DNA of 64,000 nt from DAHUXD01 sp963805495 (GCA_963805495.1 CAWDUQ010000002.1:930001-994000), one strand, 5' to 3'. Positions 29,052 through 39,056 are shown, counted from the first letter of the stretch. The notes: generated by a model from the sequence alone, not told the origin. Program-made: numbers and translations.

Positions 29052-31048
29052 TGCCGGCGAGCGGCAGGGGGCTCCAGGCGCCGAAACCCCGAAACCACGG
29101 TCGGCGTTCCCCGGGTCGTCAAGGTTGGCGCGAACGTCCTCACGAGGAACGTCGCCATCTGCCCGCGCGGCGTGCCCACGTTCGGGCAGTAGTTTCCGCC
29201 CCCGCACCCCACGGTGACGCCTTCGGACGCAAGCTGGTTGATCCAGTCGACGAAGGGGCCGCCCGGGCACGGCACGTCGCCGAAGACCGTCGCCGAGCAG
29301 GCCGGTGGCGCATAGGCTCCCCCGTGCTCGCCTTTAAGCAGGAAGACGGCCATCTGCCCGCGCGTCAGGGGGCTCGTCGGGCAGTAATTTCCACCCCCGC
29401 AGCCGCCGGTCACGCCCTCGGACGCGAGCTGGTTGATCCAGTCGACGAAGGGGCCCCCCGGGCACGGCACGTCGCCGAAGACCGTCGCTGCACAGGCGGA
29501 GGGCAGATAGCTGCCGCCGTGCTCCCCTTTCAGGATGAACACCGCCATCTGCGCGCGCGTAACGATGTTCGAAGGGCAGTAAATGCCGGCGCCGCACCCG
29601 CCGGTGATGGCGGCCCGGAAGATGGTTTCGATGTCGTCGTGGAAGAGGTAACCCTGCGAAACGTCGGCAAAATCCGCGAACCAGCCGTCCTCGAGCGACC
29701 CGGCCCCCTGGTCGGGATTGGTCACGACGACGGCGTTGAGCGTGCCGGGCGACAGCGCCGGCGAGGCGGCCGTGACCTGGCCGGGGCCGACGACGTTCAC
29801 GGACCCGGCCGCGACGCCGCCGACCGCGACAGTCGCGCCGTCGACGAAGTTCGCACCGGCGATGGACACGGGCGTGCCTCCCGCCGCGGGACCCGAGGAG
29901 GGCGCAATCGAAGAAACGACGGGCGCCGGCCCGGCGCCGTAGACGACCTTGTAGACCTTCCCCTCGCCGCGCGCGATGTAGTAGAGGCTCCCGTTCACGT
30001 CGACGTGCACATCGACCGGGTTTGAAATCCCCGTGGCGAAATCCGTGGCGGCCGGCGATCCGGAGGTCGGGTCGATCGTCCGGATCCACCCCGCGCAGTA
30101 GTCGGCGAAAAAATACTGGCCGACGTAGCTCGCTGGAAACTGCGATACGACAGGATCGTAGAAGTCCCCGCCCGCAATCGAGCATGCGTTCCCGCCGTGC
30201 GAGTAGTAGAAAACGGGATCGGTGAATTCGGGGTGGCCGCAAGGGGTGGAGGTGCCCTGAAGGAACGGCCCCTCGCAGATGTTCCACCCGTAATCGCTGC
30301 CGGCAATCCCGTCGTCGATCTCCTCCCAGGTCGACGCCCCGACGTCGTTGATGAAGATCCGCCCGGTTCCGGGCTGGACGGCGAACGTGAAGGGATTGCG
30401 CAGGCCGAGCGCCCAAATTGCCTGGTTGTTCCCCGTCGCCGTGCCGAAGAAGGGATTGTCCGTCGGGATCAAGGGATCGGGGGGCACGCCGACGCGCAAC
30501 ACTTTCCCCAACAGATTGGAGAGGACCCGCGCGTTGCCCCCGTTCGCATTGTCGCCGACGCCCACGTAGAGCTTGCCGTCCGCGCCGAAATGGATCGCGC
30601 CCCCGTTGTGGTTGGTCTGCCCGGAGAGATCGTTCAGATCGAGCAGCACGGACTCGCTGCCCGCCGCCGCAACGTCGCCGTCGGCGGTGAAGCGGGAGAG
30701 GCGGTTGTGCGAAGGCGATCCCGGCACCGTGTAATAGACGTAGACGTACTGCGTCGCGAGGAAGTCGGGATCGAAAGCCACCCCGAGAAGACCGCGCTCA
30801 CCGGCGGAATCGACGGTCAGGGCAGCAAACGGAGTCGCGAGCAGGGTCCCGTTCTTGATCACGCGCAGAGCGCCGGTTTGCTGGCAGACGAAAATCCGGC
30901 CGTCCGGCGCAATCGCCATCGCCGTCGGTTGAGAAATCCCGCTCCACGACGTCTCCGTGAATCCCGGGGGCAGACTCGCGCCGGTCGCGGCGGCCACCCA
31001 AGCCACGAGAAGGCCTGCGACGATGCCGTGCCGGGCGGAAGTCTTCAT
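29048..31048 (-). CDS. Secreted PQQ-type sugar dehydrogenase homologue with IPT and three Cys-SLH-like repeats
   Basis: An exported protein of 666 residues, intact. The signal peptide ends near AAATGA-SL. Residues about 25-375 form a glucose/sorbosone dehydrogenase-type beta-propeller: SQPTAMAIAPDGRIFVCQQ, GERGLLGVAFDPDF, TNHNGGAIHFGADGKLYVGV with the likely catalytic His, and PHD-like DYGWNICEGPF. About 378-460 is an IPT/TIG domain (SSIAPSSGPAAGGTPVSIAG). About 465-650 holds three Cys-SLH-like repeats (GGCGAGIYCP, GGCGGGNYCP, VGCGGGNYCP, each followed by TRAQMA or RGQMA). It is followed by the GT-C-like gene and preceded, 40 nt away, by a frameshifted paralogue. Dehydrogenase activity and sugar range are inferred from family only. 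Confidence 0.85.
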   Translation of the reverse strand: MKTSARHGIVAGLLVAWVAAATGASLPPGFTETSWSGISQPTAMAIAPDGRIFVCQQTGALRVIKNGTLLATPFAALTVDSAGERGLLGVAFDPDFLATQYVYVYYTVPGSPSHNRLSRFTADGDVAAAGSESVLLDLNDLSGQTNHNGGAIHFGADGKLYVGVGDNANGGNARVLSNLLGKVLRVGVPPDPLIPTDNPFFGTATGNNQAIWALGLRNPFTFAVQPGTGRIFINDVGASTWEEIDDGIAGSDYGWNICEGPFLQGTSTPCGHPEFTDPVFYYSHGGNACSIAGGDFYDPVVSQFPASYVGQYFFADYCAGWIRTIDPTSGSPAATDFATGISNPVDVHVDVNGSLYYIARGEGKVYKVVYGAGPAPVVSSIAPSSGPAAGGTPVSIAGANFVDGATVAVGGVAAGSVNVVGPGQVTAASPALSPGTLNAVVVTNPDQGAGSLEDGWFADFADVSQGYLFHDDIETIFRAAITGGCGAGIYCPSNIVTRAQMAVFILKGEHGGSYLPSACAATVFGDVPCPGGPFVDWINQLASEGVTGGCGGGNYCPTSPLTRGQMAVFLLKGEHGGAYAPPACSATVFGDVPCPGGPFVDWINQLASEGVTVGCGGGNYCPNVGTPRGQMATFLVRTFAPTLTTRGTPTVVSGFRRLEPPAARRQ

Positions 31049-31088
31049 CGGGTCCCGAGGCTAAGCCCCAAGTCCCTTGCCGGTCAAA

Positions 31089-34000
31089 TCAGGGGCGCGC
31101 TGGCCGTGCCCGTTGCTCCGGAAGCGGCTCGAGGGGCGCTCGGCCCGCGGACACCGCGAGCGAGAACGTCCGGACGAGAAGCGTCGCCATCTGCTGGCGC
31201 GGCGTGGCCGTTCCCGGGCAGAAGTTGTTGCCTCCGCACCCCGCGCTGATCCCCTCGGCCGCGAGGCGCTCGATCCAGGCGGCGTAGGGCCCCGGACAGG
31301 CCACGTCCGAGAACACCCCGGCGCAGGCCGGCGGAACGTAGGCGGAGCCGTGCTCGGCCCGAAGCAGCATGACCGACATCTGCTGGCGGGTCACCGTCGC
31401 GTCCGGGCAGTAGCGCAGCGGCGCTGCGGCGCATCCCGACGTGATGCCGCGGGCGTAGAGATCCTCGATCCAGGCCGCGGCGAAAGCGCCGGCCGAAACG
31501 TCGGCGAAGACGGTCCCGGTCGCCGGAGGCGGCAGGTAGGACGCGCCCAGGGAAGACTTCAAGATCAGCACCGCCATCTGGGCCCGGGTCACCGCGTCGG
31601 CCGGACAGTACCTGCCGCCGCCACAGCCGCCGGTCACGCCATTGCGCACGATCGCCTCGATGTCGCCGTGGAACCCGTTCGCCGGCGGAACGTCGGTGAA
31701 ATCCGCGAACCATCCGCGGCCGAGCGTCCCCGACGCTCCGCCCGGATTGGCGACCGTCACGTCGTGGAGGGCACCCGCCGGCCGGGCCGGGGACCTGGCC
31801 GTCAACTGCGTCGAGTTGACGACGACCACGCTCGTCGCGGAGGCCCCGCCGATCTTGACCGTCGCGCCCGAGACGAAACTGGTGCCCGCGACCGAAAAGG
31901 GAGTTCCGCCGGCAGACGATCCCGATCCCGGCGCGATGACGGCAACCGAGGGCGCGCCCGGGACCGGAGTCGGGGTGCGCGTCGGCGTCGAGCTCGCCGT
32001 GTACGTCCGGGTGGCCGTTCGCGTCGCGGTACGCGTCGGAGTGCGCGAGGGCGTGCTCGTCGGCGTGCGCGTGGCGGTGCGGGTCGGCGTGCGCGTCGCA
32101 CTCGGTGTCGACGTGGGGGTGCGGCTCGGCGTGCGGGTCGGAGTCCGGCTCGCCGTAGCCGTCGGTGTCCGACTCGGCGTGCGGGTCGGGCGTGCGCGTC
32201 GCACTCGGTGTCGACGTGGGGGTGCGGCTCGGCGTACGGGTCGGAGTCCGGCTCGCCGTAGGCGTCGGTGTCCGACTCGGCGTGCGGGTCGGGGTTCGCG
32301 TCAGCGTCGGCGTCGGCGTCGGCCCGCTCGTGAACACGGCGTTGTAAGTCGTCGCGTTGGGCGGCGTCGAAATGTCGTGGGTCCGGGCGCCGCCGTCGGA
32401 CCACGAGACCCAGTTGTATGTCGTACCGCCGGAGGACTGTGGCGATGGGGCGCCGATCTCGCGCTCGATTCCTTCGACGCTCAGGACGTCTGCCGGAGTC
32501 GTGAGGGACTGGCCGTCGAGCGTGACCTGAAGGCCCACCGGACTGCTCGTCAGGGTCAACGTTGTCGTCCGCGGCAGGACGTCGACGTATTTCTCGACCA
32601 TCAGCCCGGCCGGATCCGTCACGAGGAGATGGATCCGGTACCAGACGTCGGTCGCCGTTTCTCCCACCGTTGGAATCGTGATCGAGCCGCCGGTCGAGCC
32701 CGTCGTCGGCGGCAGGAACGGATGGATGTGGGTAGCGTGGTGAAAATTCACCCACCAGGTGAACGCGCCTCCCGTCAGCGCCCCGGTCTCCGGGTCGGCG
32801 GCCGTACCCGAGTAGTTGATGACGGAGCCGCCGGCGTAGGTCGTCCCGGCAGCCGGCTGCGTGATCGTCGCCGTCGGCGGCTGGTTCGTCGTCACCGTGA
32901 GAGTGGCCTCGGCGCTCGTGGCGTCACCGGGCCCGTTCGAAACGACGCAGCGGAACTGATCCCCGTCGTCGCCGGGCCCCACGGAGGCGATCGAGTAGGA
33001 AGGAAGCGTCGCCAGACCGATGTCGACGTCGTTGCGCTGCCACTGATACGAGAGCGGCGCCTGCCCGGTGGCGGCGACGGTGAATGTCACCGGGTGGCCC
33101 GTCGAGATCAGCTGGCTCTCGGGGTCCCGGGTGATCGTCGGCGCGTTGCTGCCGGTGTAGGTGACCTTGTAGACCTTCCCCTCGTCGCGCGCGATGTAAT
33201 AGAGGTTCCCGTTGAAATCCGCGTGCACGTCGACCGGGCTCGCGATCCCGGTGGCGAAGAGCGTCGCCGCCGGCGATCCGGAGGTCGGATCGAGCGACTT
33301 GATGTACCCGCTGCAGTAGTCGGCGAAAAAGTACCGGCCGACGTAGCTCGCCGGGAACTGGGGGACGTCGGGATCGTAGAAGTCTCCTCCGGCGATCGAG
33401 CAGCCGCTGCTGTGCGCGTAGTAGTAGAAGGGGTCCGTGAACTCAGGGTGACCGCACGGTGTCGAGGTGCCTTGAAGGAACGGACCCTCGCAGACGTTCC
33501 AACCGTAGTCGTTTCCGCCGAGCGAGCTCGTTGACCTCTTCCCAGGTGTTCTGGCCCACGTCGTTGACGAAGATCCGCCCGGTGCCGGGCTGGACGGCGA
33601 ACGTGAAGGGATTGCGGAAGCCGAACGCCCAGATCGCCCGGTTGTCGCCGGTCGCCGTGCCGTAAAACGGGTTGTCCGTCGGAATCAGCGGGTCCGGGGG
33701 CACGCCGATCCGCAGGACCTTGCCGAGGAGATTGCTCTTGACCCGCGCATTGCCGCCGTTCGCGTTGTCGCCGACGCCCACGTAGAGATTGCCGTCCGCG
33801 CCGAAGTGGATCGCGCCGCCGTTGTGGTTGGACGCCGACAGGTTGTTGAGCTCGAGGAGGACGAGCTCGCTTCCGGCGGCCGCGACGTCTCCGTCGGCCG
33901 TGAACCGCGAGATCCGGTTGTGCGGCGGCGATCCCGGGACCGTGTAGTAGACGTAGACGTACTGCGTCAGCAGGAAGTTTGGGTCGAAGGCCACCCCGAG

Positions 34001-34252
34001 CAGTCCCCGCTCGCCGACAGGGTCGACGGTGAGCGACTTGAACGGAGTCGCCAGGAGGACGCCGTTCTTGATCACGCGGAGCGCTCCCGTCTGCTGGCAC
34101 ACGAAGATGCGGCCGTCGGGCGCGATCGCCATCGCTGTGGGCTGGGACATCCCGCTCCACGACGTCTCCGTGAATCCGGCCGGAAGTGTCGCCGCAGGAA
34201 CACCGGCCCCGAGGGCCAGCAATAGGGCGGTAGCGAGGGTCAGTCGTCTCAT
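31089..34252 (-). pseudogene. Second secreted sugar dehydrogenase homologue, larger, with two +1 frameshifts
   Basis: A paralogue of the 29048-31048 gene, starting MRRLTLATALLLALGAG with a signal peptide. In order it has a dehydrogenase propeller, an Ig-like domain (PESQLISTGHPVTFTVAATG), a further beta-sandwich region (QPPTATITQPAAGTTYAGG), a Thr/Pro/Arg-rich stalk encoded about 31990-32330, an IPT/TIG domain and three Cys-SLH-like repeats. Two single extra bases break the frame: near 33519-33523 (inside NELAGGNDYGWN) and near 32187-32192 (inside the stalk). Removing one base at each restores one reading frame of about 1050 codons. Whether this is sequencing error or true decay cannot be told from one sequence. 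A strong promoter precedes it. Confidence 0.75.
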
Positions 34253-34280
34253 GCGCTCGGGTTGTGTGACGGGAGACACA

Positions 34281-34309
34281 AAGCTAGCCCGACCGGGGCG
34301 GGCTGTCAA
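34281..34309 (-). promoter_or_regulatory. Promoter for the tandem dehydrogenase genes
   Basis: On the minus strand TTGACA (34309-34304), a 17-nt spacer and TAGCTT (34286-34281), about 30 nt upstream of the ATG at 34252. It again starts TTGACAGCCCGCC, like the two ribosomal promoters. The same 119-nt gap must also hold the promoter of the divergent ATP-grasp gene. Confidence 0.65.
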
Positions 34310-34371
34310 ACGGTGCCGACGCCCCGGAACAGCGTCGGTCGCCTCGAATCCTTTAACATCTGTCCCCAGGC

Positions 34372-35577
34372 ATGCCCGAGTCCGAGCTCCGTTCACCCGA
34401 CGCGCGGTCGCGGGTGCCGGTGCTCGTCCTCGGAAAGGGCATCACAGCCCTCGGGGCGGTGCAGGCCCTGGGCCGGCGCAGCACGCCCCTGTACGTCGCC
34501 GGTGCCCCCGGGAGCATCGTGACGAGTTCGCGCTGGTATCGACGCCTTCCCGGCGAAGCTCTCGAGCAGGAGTCGGAGGCGGGCCTGGCGGCGAGGCTGG
34601 AAGCCCTCGACATTCCCCGGCTGGTGCTTCTCCCCTGTTCGGACGCCTGGGTCATGGCGGTCAGCCGACTGCCGGCCAGGCTACGCGAGCGCTTTCCCGC
34701 GAGCGTCGCCCCGACCGAAACCCTCCTGCGGCTGACGGACAAGGGGCGGTTCGCCGAAACGCTCGAGGATATCGACATCCCACGCCCCCGCACGGTCCTC
34801 CTGCGGGAACCGCGTGCTCTCGAGGCGGTGTCGGAGGAGCTCCTGCTGACCTCGTTTCTGAAGCCCGCCAACTCCGGCCGCTTCGCGAGTCAGTACGGGG
34901 CCAAGGCGATCCGGCCCCGCGGACCCGAGCATGCGGGGGCCCTCGTGGCCGAGGCGGCCGGCAAGGGTCTCGAGCTGATGCTCCAGGAGTTCATTCCGGG
35001 CCCTCCCACACGACACCATTTTCTGGACGGCTTCGTCGACCGGCACGGGCGCGTCTGCGGAATGCTCGCCCGAAGGCGGCTTCGGATGTTCCCGCCGGAC
35101 TTCGGAAACAGCACGCTTACGGAGAGCATCGCCCTCGACGAGATGCGCCCCGCGCGGGACGCGCTCCTGAAGCTGCTCCAGGCCATCCGGTATCGCGGCG
35201 TCTTCAGCGCCGAGTTCAAGCTCGACGAACGCGACGGCCTCTTCAAAATCCTGGAGGTGAACGCCCGTCCCTGGTGGTTTGTCGGCTTGGCGGCGGCCTG
35301 CGGCGTGGACGTGTGCGGGATGGCCCGTCGCGACGCGCTCGGCGAAGACGTCGAGGCCGTCTCGACCTACCGGATCGGCCGCCGATGCGTGTACGGGCGG
35401 CGGGACATGGACGGGTGGCGGGCGCAGCCCCGACAAAGCCGGCCCCCGCTCGCCTCGCTTCTGCGCTCGTGGATCGGAGCGCAGCAGCTCACGTTCTCGA
35501 TGGACGATCCCGGGCCAGGCCTGCGCGAAATGCACGGGGCGATCCAAAAGAGGATCCGGCGGAGGTTCGGCCGTTGA
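34372..35577 (+). CDS. ATP-grasp ligase, carbamoyl-phosphate-synthase-like fold
   Basis: 401 residues. A Rossmann-like N-terminal part (VPVLVLGKGITALGAVQALG) is followed by an ATP-grasp domain (about 105-310). This has TDKGRFAETLEDIDIPRPRT, LKPANSGRFASQYGAKAIR, a hinge LQEFIPGPPTRHHFLDGFVD and the metal-binding end GVFSAEFKLDERDGLFKILE with EVNARPWWF. Such enzymes join a carboxylate to an amine or thiol through an acyl-phosphate. The substrate is unknown. It overlaps the next gene (TTGA), which encodes a FemAB-like protein, and a ThDP enzyme follows; the three form one operon, 119 nt from a divergent secreted dehydrogenase. ATP-grasp enzymes of this type occur in polysaccharide and natural-product clusters. 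Confidence 0.85.
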   Translation: MPESELRSPDARSRVPVLVLGKGITALGAVQALGRRSTPLYVAGAPGSIVTSSRWYRRLPGEALEQESEAGLAARLEALDIPRLVLLPCSDAWVMAVSRLPARLRERFPASVAPTETLLRLTDKGRFAETLEDIDIPRPRTVLLREPRALEAVSEELLLTSFLKPANSGRFASQYGAKAIRPRGPEHAGALVAEAAGKGLELMLQEFIPGPPTRHHFLDGFVDRHGRVCGMLARRRLRMFPPDFGNSTLTESIALDEMRPARDALLKLLQAIRYRGVFSAEFKLDERDGLFKILEVNARPWWFVGLAAACGVDVCGMARRDALGEDVEAVSTYRIGRRCVYGRRDMDGWRAQPRQSRPPLASLLRSWIGAQQLTFSMDDPGPGLREMHGAIQKRIRRRFGR

Positions 35578-36635
35578 AGGCCGAGCTCCGGGTCCGCGTC
35601 CTCGCGGACTCCGATCTTCCGGAGTGGAACCGGCTCGTCGCGCGCTCCGACGAAGGGTCGATCTACAGCATGCCCGAGTATCTCGAGGCGATCTGCGAGG
35701 CCGCCGGTGGCCGTTTCCACATCCTCGCGGTCCAGAAAGGCGATGAGCTGCTCGGCGGCGTGGGACTCTACGAGAGGACCGCGCGCGCGGGCGTCTACGT
35801 CTCGCCCCGCCTTCTTCTGTACTACAACGGCATCGTGCTTCGCTCCTACGACACGCGTTACCCGTCACAACGCACGGCCCGGCAGAACGAGATTCTCGCA
35901 GCGCTCGGGGACGGCCTCCAACGCCTCGGATACGGCCGCATCGCGTTGCGGTGCCGGGGTCCGTTGACCGACGTGCGCGTGCTCCTGGCGCGAGGCTGGA
36001 CGGCCCGCCCCCAGTACAGTTACGTCGTGCCGCTGACCGATCTCGATGCCCTCCGGGGGCGCATGGAGCAGAACCTGCGCCGCCTGGTCGACCGGTGCGC
36101 CGCCCAGGGCGTCGCGTTCACGGAGGACGACGATTTCGACGGCTTCTTCCGGCTTCACTCGCAGGTCCACGAGCGCAAGGGCGCGCGCCTCTATCTGCCC
36201 GAGGCGGCGTTTCGCCGCTACTTCGAGCGCCTGCGCTCGCGCGGCCTCGCCCGCCTTTTCCATGCGCGGCTCCCGGAAGGCCAGTCGATTTCGACCCAGC
36301 TCGTGCTGACGGGGCCGCATCCCGTATCGCACACCGTCGCCGCGGCGTCGGACGCGGCGCATCTCAAGCTCGGCGCCACCGCCTTTCTCCGCTGGAACGT
36401 CTTCCGGCGGCTCAACGAGCTCGGCCATGCCGCCAACGACCTGACAGACGCCGAGCTGTCGCCGGTCACACACTTCAAGGCGCAGCTCGGAGGAGATCTG
36501 AAGATGCTCCTTTGGCTCGAAGCTCCGGAATCGGTGCCCTTCCGGCTGGAACGGGCGAGCCGTTCGTTCGGACGATTCGCGCGGAAAATCGTCCGCCGCG
36601 TGGCCCGGCGGCTCCCGGGCGGGAGGTCGACATGA
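35574..36635 (+). CDS. FemAB/GNAT-fold acyltransferase-like protein
   Basis: 353 residues from a TTG at 35574 that overlaps the previous stop (TTGA). GGAGG at 35561-35565, 8 nt upstream, supports this start. The arrangement matches the FemAB-related GNAT family found in exopolysaccharide and peptidoglycan-related clusters: ADSDLPEWNRLVARSDEGSI at the N-terminus, LRGRMEQNLRRLVDRCAAQG in the middle, and a C-terminal GNAT half with VLTGPHPVSHTVAAASD and FLRWNVFRRLNELGHA. A basic C-terminal tail (KIVRRVARRLPGGR) may associate with membrane. It probably transfers an acyl or aminoacyl group. The donor is unknown, perhaps a product of the adjacent ATP-grasp enzyme. Confidence 0.8.
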   Translation: MKAELRVRVLADSDLPEWNRLVARSDEGSIYSMPEYLEAICEAAGGRFHILAVQKGDELLGGVGLYERTARAGVYVSPRLLLYYNGIVLRSYDTRYPSQRTARQNEILAALGDGLQRLGYGRIALRCRGPLTDVRVLLARGWTARPQYSYVVPLTDLDALRGRMEQNLRRLVDRCAAQGVAFTEDDDFDGFFRLHSQVHERKGARLYLPEAAFRRYFERLRSRGLARLFHARLPEGQSISTQLVLTGPHPVSHTVAAASDAAHLKLGATAFLRWNVFRRLNELGHAANDLTDAELSPVTHFKAQLGGDLKMLLWLEAPESVPFRLERASRSFGRFARKIVRRVARRLPGGRST

Positions 36636-38293
36636 GAGGCGCCGACCGTGTCTGCGGAGCGCTCGAGGAAATGGGCGTGGACACTCTCTTCGGCCTTCCG
36701 GGCTCGCAGAACGTGGCGCTCTTCGACGCCCTGCGGACCTCGCGAATGCGGACGGTCGTCGCGACGCACGAGCTCGCCGCCTCCTTCATGGCCAACGGCT
36801 ACGCGCGCGCCTCCGGGCGACCCGGCGTCCTCGTCACGATCCCGGGGCCCGGATTCACCTACGCCCTGACGGGCCTCGCCGAGGCATTTCTCGACTCGAC
36901 GCCCCTGTTGCACATCCTCGGTCAGCCCGCGACGGAACCGGGCCGGCGGTTCCAGTTGCAGGCGCTCGACCAGCATTCGGTGGTGCAGCCGATCGTCAAG
37001 CGGGTGTTCGAGGCGGGCAGCCTCGACCGGATCGAGGAGCTCTTGAGCGAGGCGTACGCTCTGTGTCTCGCGGGCGAGCCGGGCCCGGTGGTGGTGCACC
37101 TGCCTTCCAGCCTCGGCGCCGAAGGAGGTGACCTGCGACCCGCTTCGTCGCCGACATCCGCGGTGCCCCGCGGGTCGATCGACGACCTCGAACGCCGCGT
37201 GAACGAGGCACGCCGGCCGCTGTTTTACGTCGGCCAGGGCGCGACGGGGGCGGCCGAGGAGCTCCGGGAGCTCGTCGAATCGCTGCGCGCGCCAGTCCTC
37301 ACGACGACCTCGGCCCGCGGGATCCTCTCGGAGAATCACCCCTGGGTCGTCCCCTTCGACCGGGGAGGCTCGGACGCACTCAACGAGCTCGTCGCGTCGA
37401 GCGATCTCGTTCTGGCGCTCGGGTGCAAGTTCTCGCACAACGGCGCGCACGGCTTCCGGCTGCGCCTTCCGTCCGACCGGCTGGTCCACGTGGATGCCTC
37501 CGCCGAAGTCCTCGGAGCCAACTACGAGGCGTCCCTCGCACTCGTGGCCGACGTGCCCTGGCTCATCCGAAGCCTGCGCGATCAGCGCCTGGGCCGCTCG
37601 CCGCGCTCCGAGTGGAAGGAAGACGAGGTCGGGGCCTGGCGGCAACGCGCCTTCGAGCGCTACAAGACCGACTGGGAGCCTCGCGTCCGCGGACTCGACC
37701 CTCCGACGACTCAGGAATTCTTCGCCGCGCTCGGGCGCGTGATGCCTTCGGATTCCTGCCTCGTCCTCGATTCGGGCCTTCATCAGATGCTGGCGCGTCG
37801 TCACTTCCGCGTCCAGTCGCCGCGAGGGCTGATCCTTCCGACCGATCTGCAGTCGATGGGCTTCGCGCTGCCGGCGGCGATCGGCGCGAAGCTCGCGCGT
37901 CGCGAGCGCACCGTCGTCGCGCTCATCGGGGACGGCGGCTTCGCCATCTCGGGCATGGAGCTGCTGACGGCCGTTCGCGAACGGCTCCGCCTCGCCGTCA
38001 TCGTGTTCAAGGACGGTCACTTCGGCCTCATCCGCAAGCAGCAGCTCGGCGCCCACCGTCACGCCTACGGAACGAAGCTCCACAACCCGGACTTCCGGGC
38101 CGTGGCCGAAGCGGCCGGCGCCCGGTACGTGCGGCTCGGAGACGATGCCGAGCGAACCCTCCACCGCGCGGTCCGCAGTTCGGGCGTCACGGTGGTCGAG
38201 GTCGCCCTGCGCGACCCCGGGCGGGAACGCATCCGGCGCCTCCGTCGGTCGTTCACCGGCCGGGTGAGGAACTGGCTCTCCGGCGGCCGCTGA
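36632..38293 (+). CDS. Thiamine-diphosphate enzyme, acetolactate synthase-like
   Basis: 553 residues, start ATG overlapping the FemAB stop (ATGA). The N-terminal Pyr domain has FGLPGSQNVALFDALR and the catalytic Glu47 in THELAASFMANGYAR. A central domain follows (about 190-320). The PP domain has the ThDP motif start at GDGGFAISG (433-441) and ends at VIVFKDGHFGLI. Most relatives have Asn-Asp there; here Lys-Asp, so one usual Mg/ThDP ligand position differs. A small regulatory subunit gene is absent, which argues against branched-chain amino acid synthesis. As the third gene of a coupled trio it more likely decarboxylates or carboligates a 2-oxo acid for a specialised product. Confidence 0.85.
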   Translation: MRGADRVCGALEEMGVDTLFGLPGSQNVALFDALRTSRMRTVVATHELAASFMANGYARASGRPGVLVTIPGPGFTYALTGLAEAFLDSTPLLHILGQPATEPGRRFQLQALDQHSVVQPIVKRVFEAGSLDRIEELLSEAYALCLAGEPGPVVVHLPSSLGAEGGDLRPASSPTSAVPRGSIDDLERRVNEARRPLFYVGQGATGAAEELRELVESLRAPVLTTTSARGILSENHPWVVPFDRGGSDALNELVASSDLVLALGCKFSHNGAHGFRLRLPSDRLVHVDASAEVLGANYEASLALVADVPWLIRSLRDQRLGRSPRSEWKEDEVGAWRQRAFERYKTDWEPRVRGLDPPTTQEFFAALGRVMPSDSCLVLDSGLHQMLARRHFRVQSPRGLILPTDLQSMGFALPAAIGAKLARRERTVVALIGDGGFAISGMELLTAVRERLRLAVIVFKDGHFGLIRKQQLGAHRHAYGTKLHNPDFRAVAEAAGARYVRLGDDAERTLHRAVRSSGVTVVEVALRDPGRERIRRLRRSFTGRVRNWLSGGR

Positions 38294-38339
38294 CGCGGGA
38301 GTCGGGACGGGTCTCGATCGCGGCGCGAGGAGCGCCGGC

Positions 38340-39056
38340 TCAGGAAGGCGTTCGGTCGAGCTGGGTGTAAGTCAGGAGAATCAGGTCCGCGCGGCGCCGG
38401 ACCCCGTACTTCGCCAGGAGATTGGAGACGTGGAACTTGGCCGTCCGCTCGGACATGTTGAGCTTGCTCGCGATTTCCTTGTTGGAAAGGTTCTCGAGCA
38501 GCGCCTCGAGGACTTCCTTTTCGCGGCGCGAGAGTCGCGTCGGACCCGCCGGGCCCCGGGGCCGTCGGACCGAGCTGATCGTCTCGTCGACGAAACGTGA
38601 GAGCAGCGCGCGCGGCACCCAGAATCCCCCGCTCGCGACCTCCTCGACGGCCCGCAGGAGCTGCTCGGAAGCTTCGGCGAACGTCAGGAGGCCTTTGGCG
38701 CCGAGACGCAGCAGCGGGAAGGCGACCGACTGGTCGAACTTCTCGGCCACCACGACGACGCGCGCCGCCGGCTGACGGCCGAGGACCCCGACGACGAGCG
38801 CCTCGGTGGTCGGACGGTGGGCGTGGCTCTCGAGAACGTAGACCCCGGCCCGGGGAACGTTGAGCTTCGCCGGATCGGCGATCAGGTCCGGCTCGAGGCG
38901 CCGGGGATGCACCGCGATCGACTCGCTCTTCAGCAGCCGCTCGAACTCCGAAAGCACCAGCGGATGGAAAGCGAGAATGCACACAGACGCCCGCCGGGGG
39001 GAGCGCGCAACTTTTGACACTTCGTCGAGGGTACGGGATTTGCCTTCCGGGGGCAA
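38340..39056 (-). CDS. LuxR/NarL-type regulator with degenerate receiver domain
   Basis: About 238 residues from a TTG at 39056. In-frame GTG codons downstream, including one just before CILAFHPLV, are alternative starts. The N-terminal half follows the receiver fold (CILAFHPLVLSEFERLLKSE, RVVVVAEKFDQSVAFPLLRL). The expected phosphoacceptor Asp strand reads VYVLESHAHR, with Glu-Ser where Asp-x is normal, so classical phosphorylation is unlikely. The C-terminal HTH (LSRREKEVLEALLENLSNKE, MSERTAKFHVSNLLAKYGV) is textbook NarL/LuxR. It is convergent with the ThDP operon and divergent from the beta-helix genes, which makes either set a candidate target. Confidence 0.82.
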   Translation of the reverse strand: MPPEGKSRTLDEVSKVARSPRRASVCILAFHPLVLSEFERLLKSESIAVHPRRLEPDLIADPAKLNVPRAGVYVLESHAHRPTTEALVVGVLGRQPAARVVVVAEKFDQSVAFPLLRLGAKGLLTFAEASEQLLRAVEEVASGGFWVPRALLSRFVDETISSVRRPRGPAGPTRLSRREKEVLEALLENLSNKEIASKLNMSERTAKFHVSNLLAKYGVRRRADLILLTYTQLDRTPS

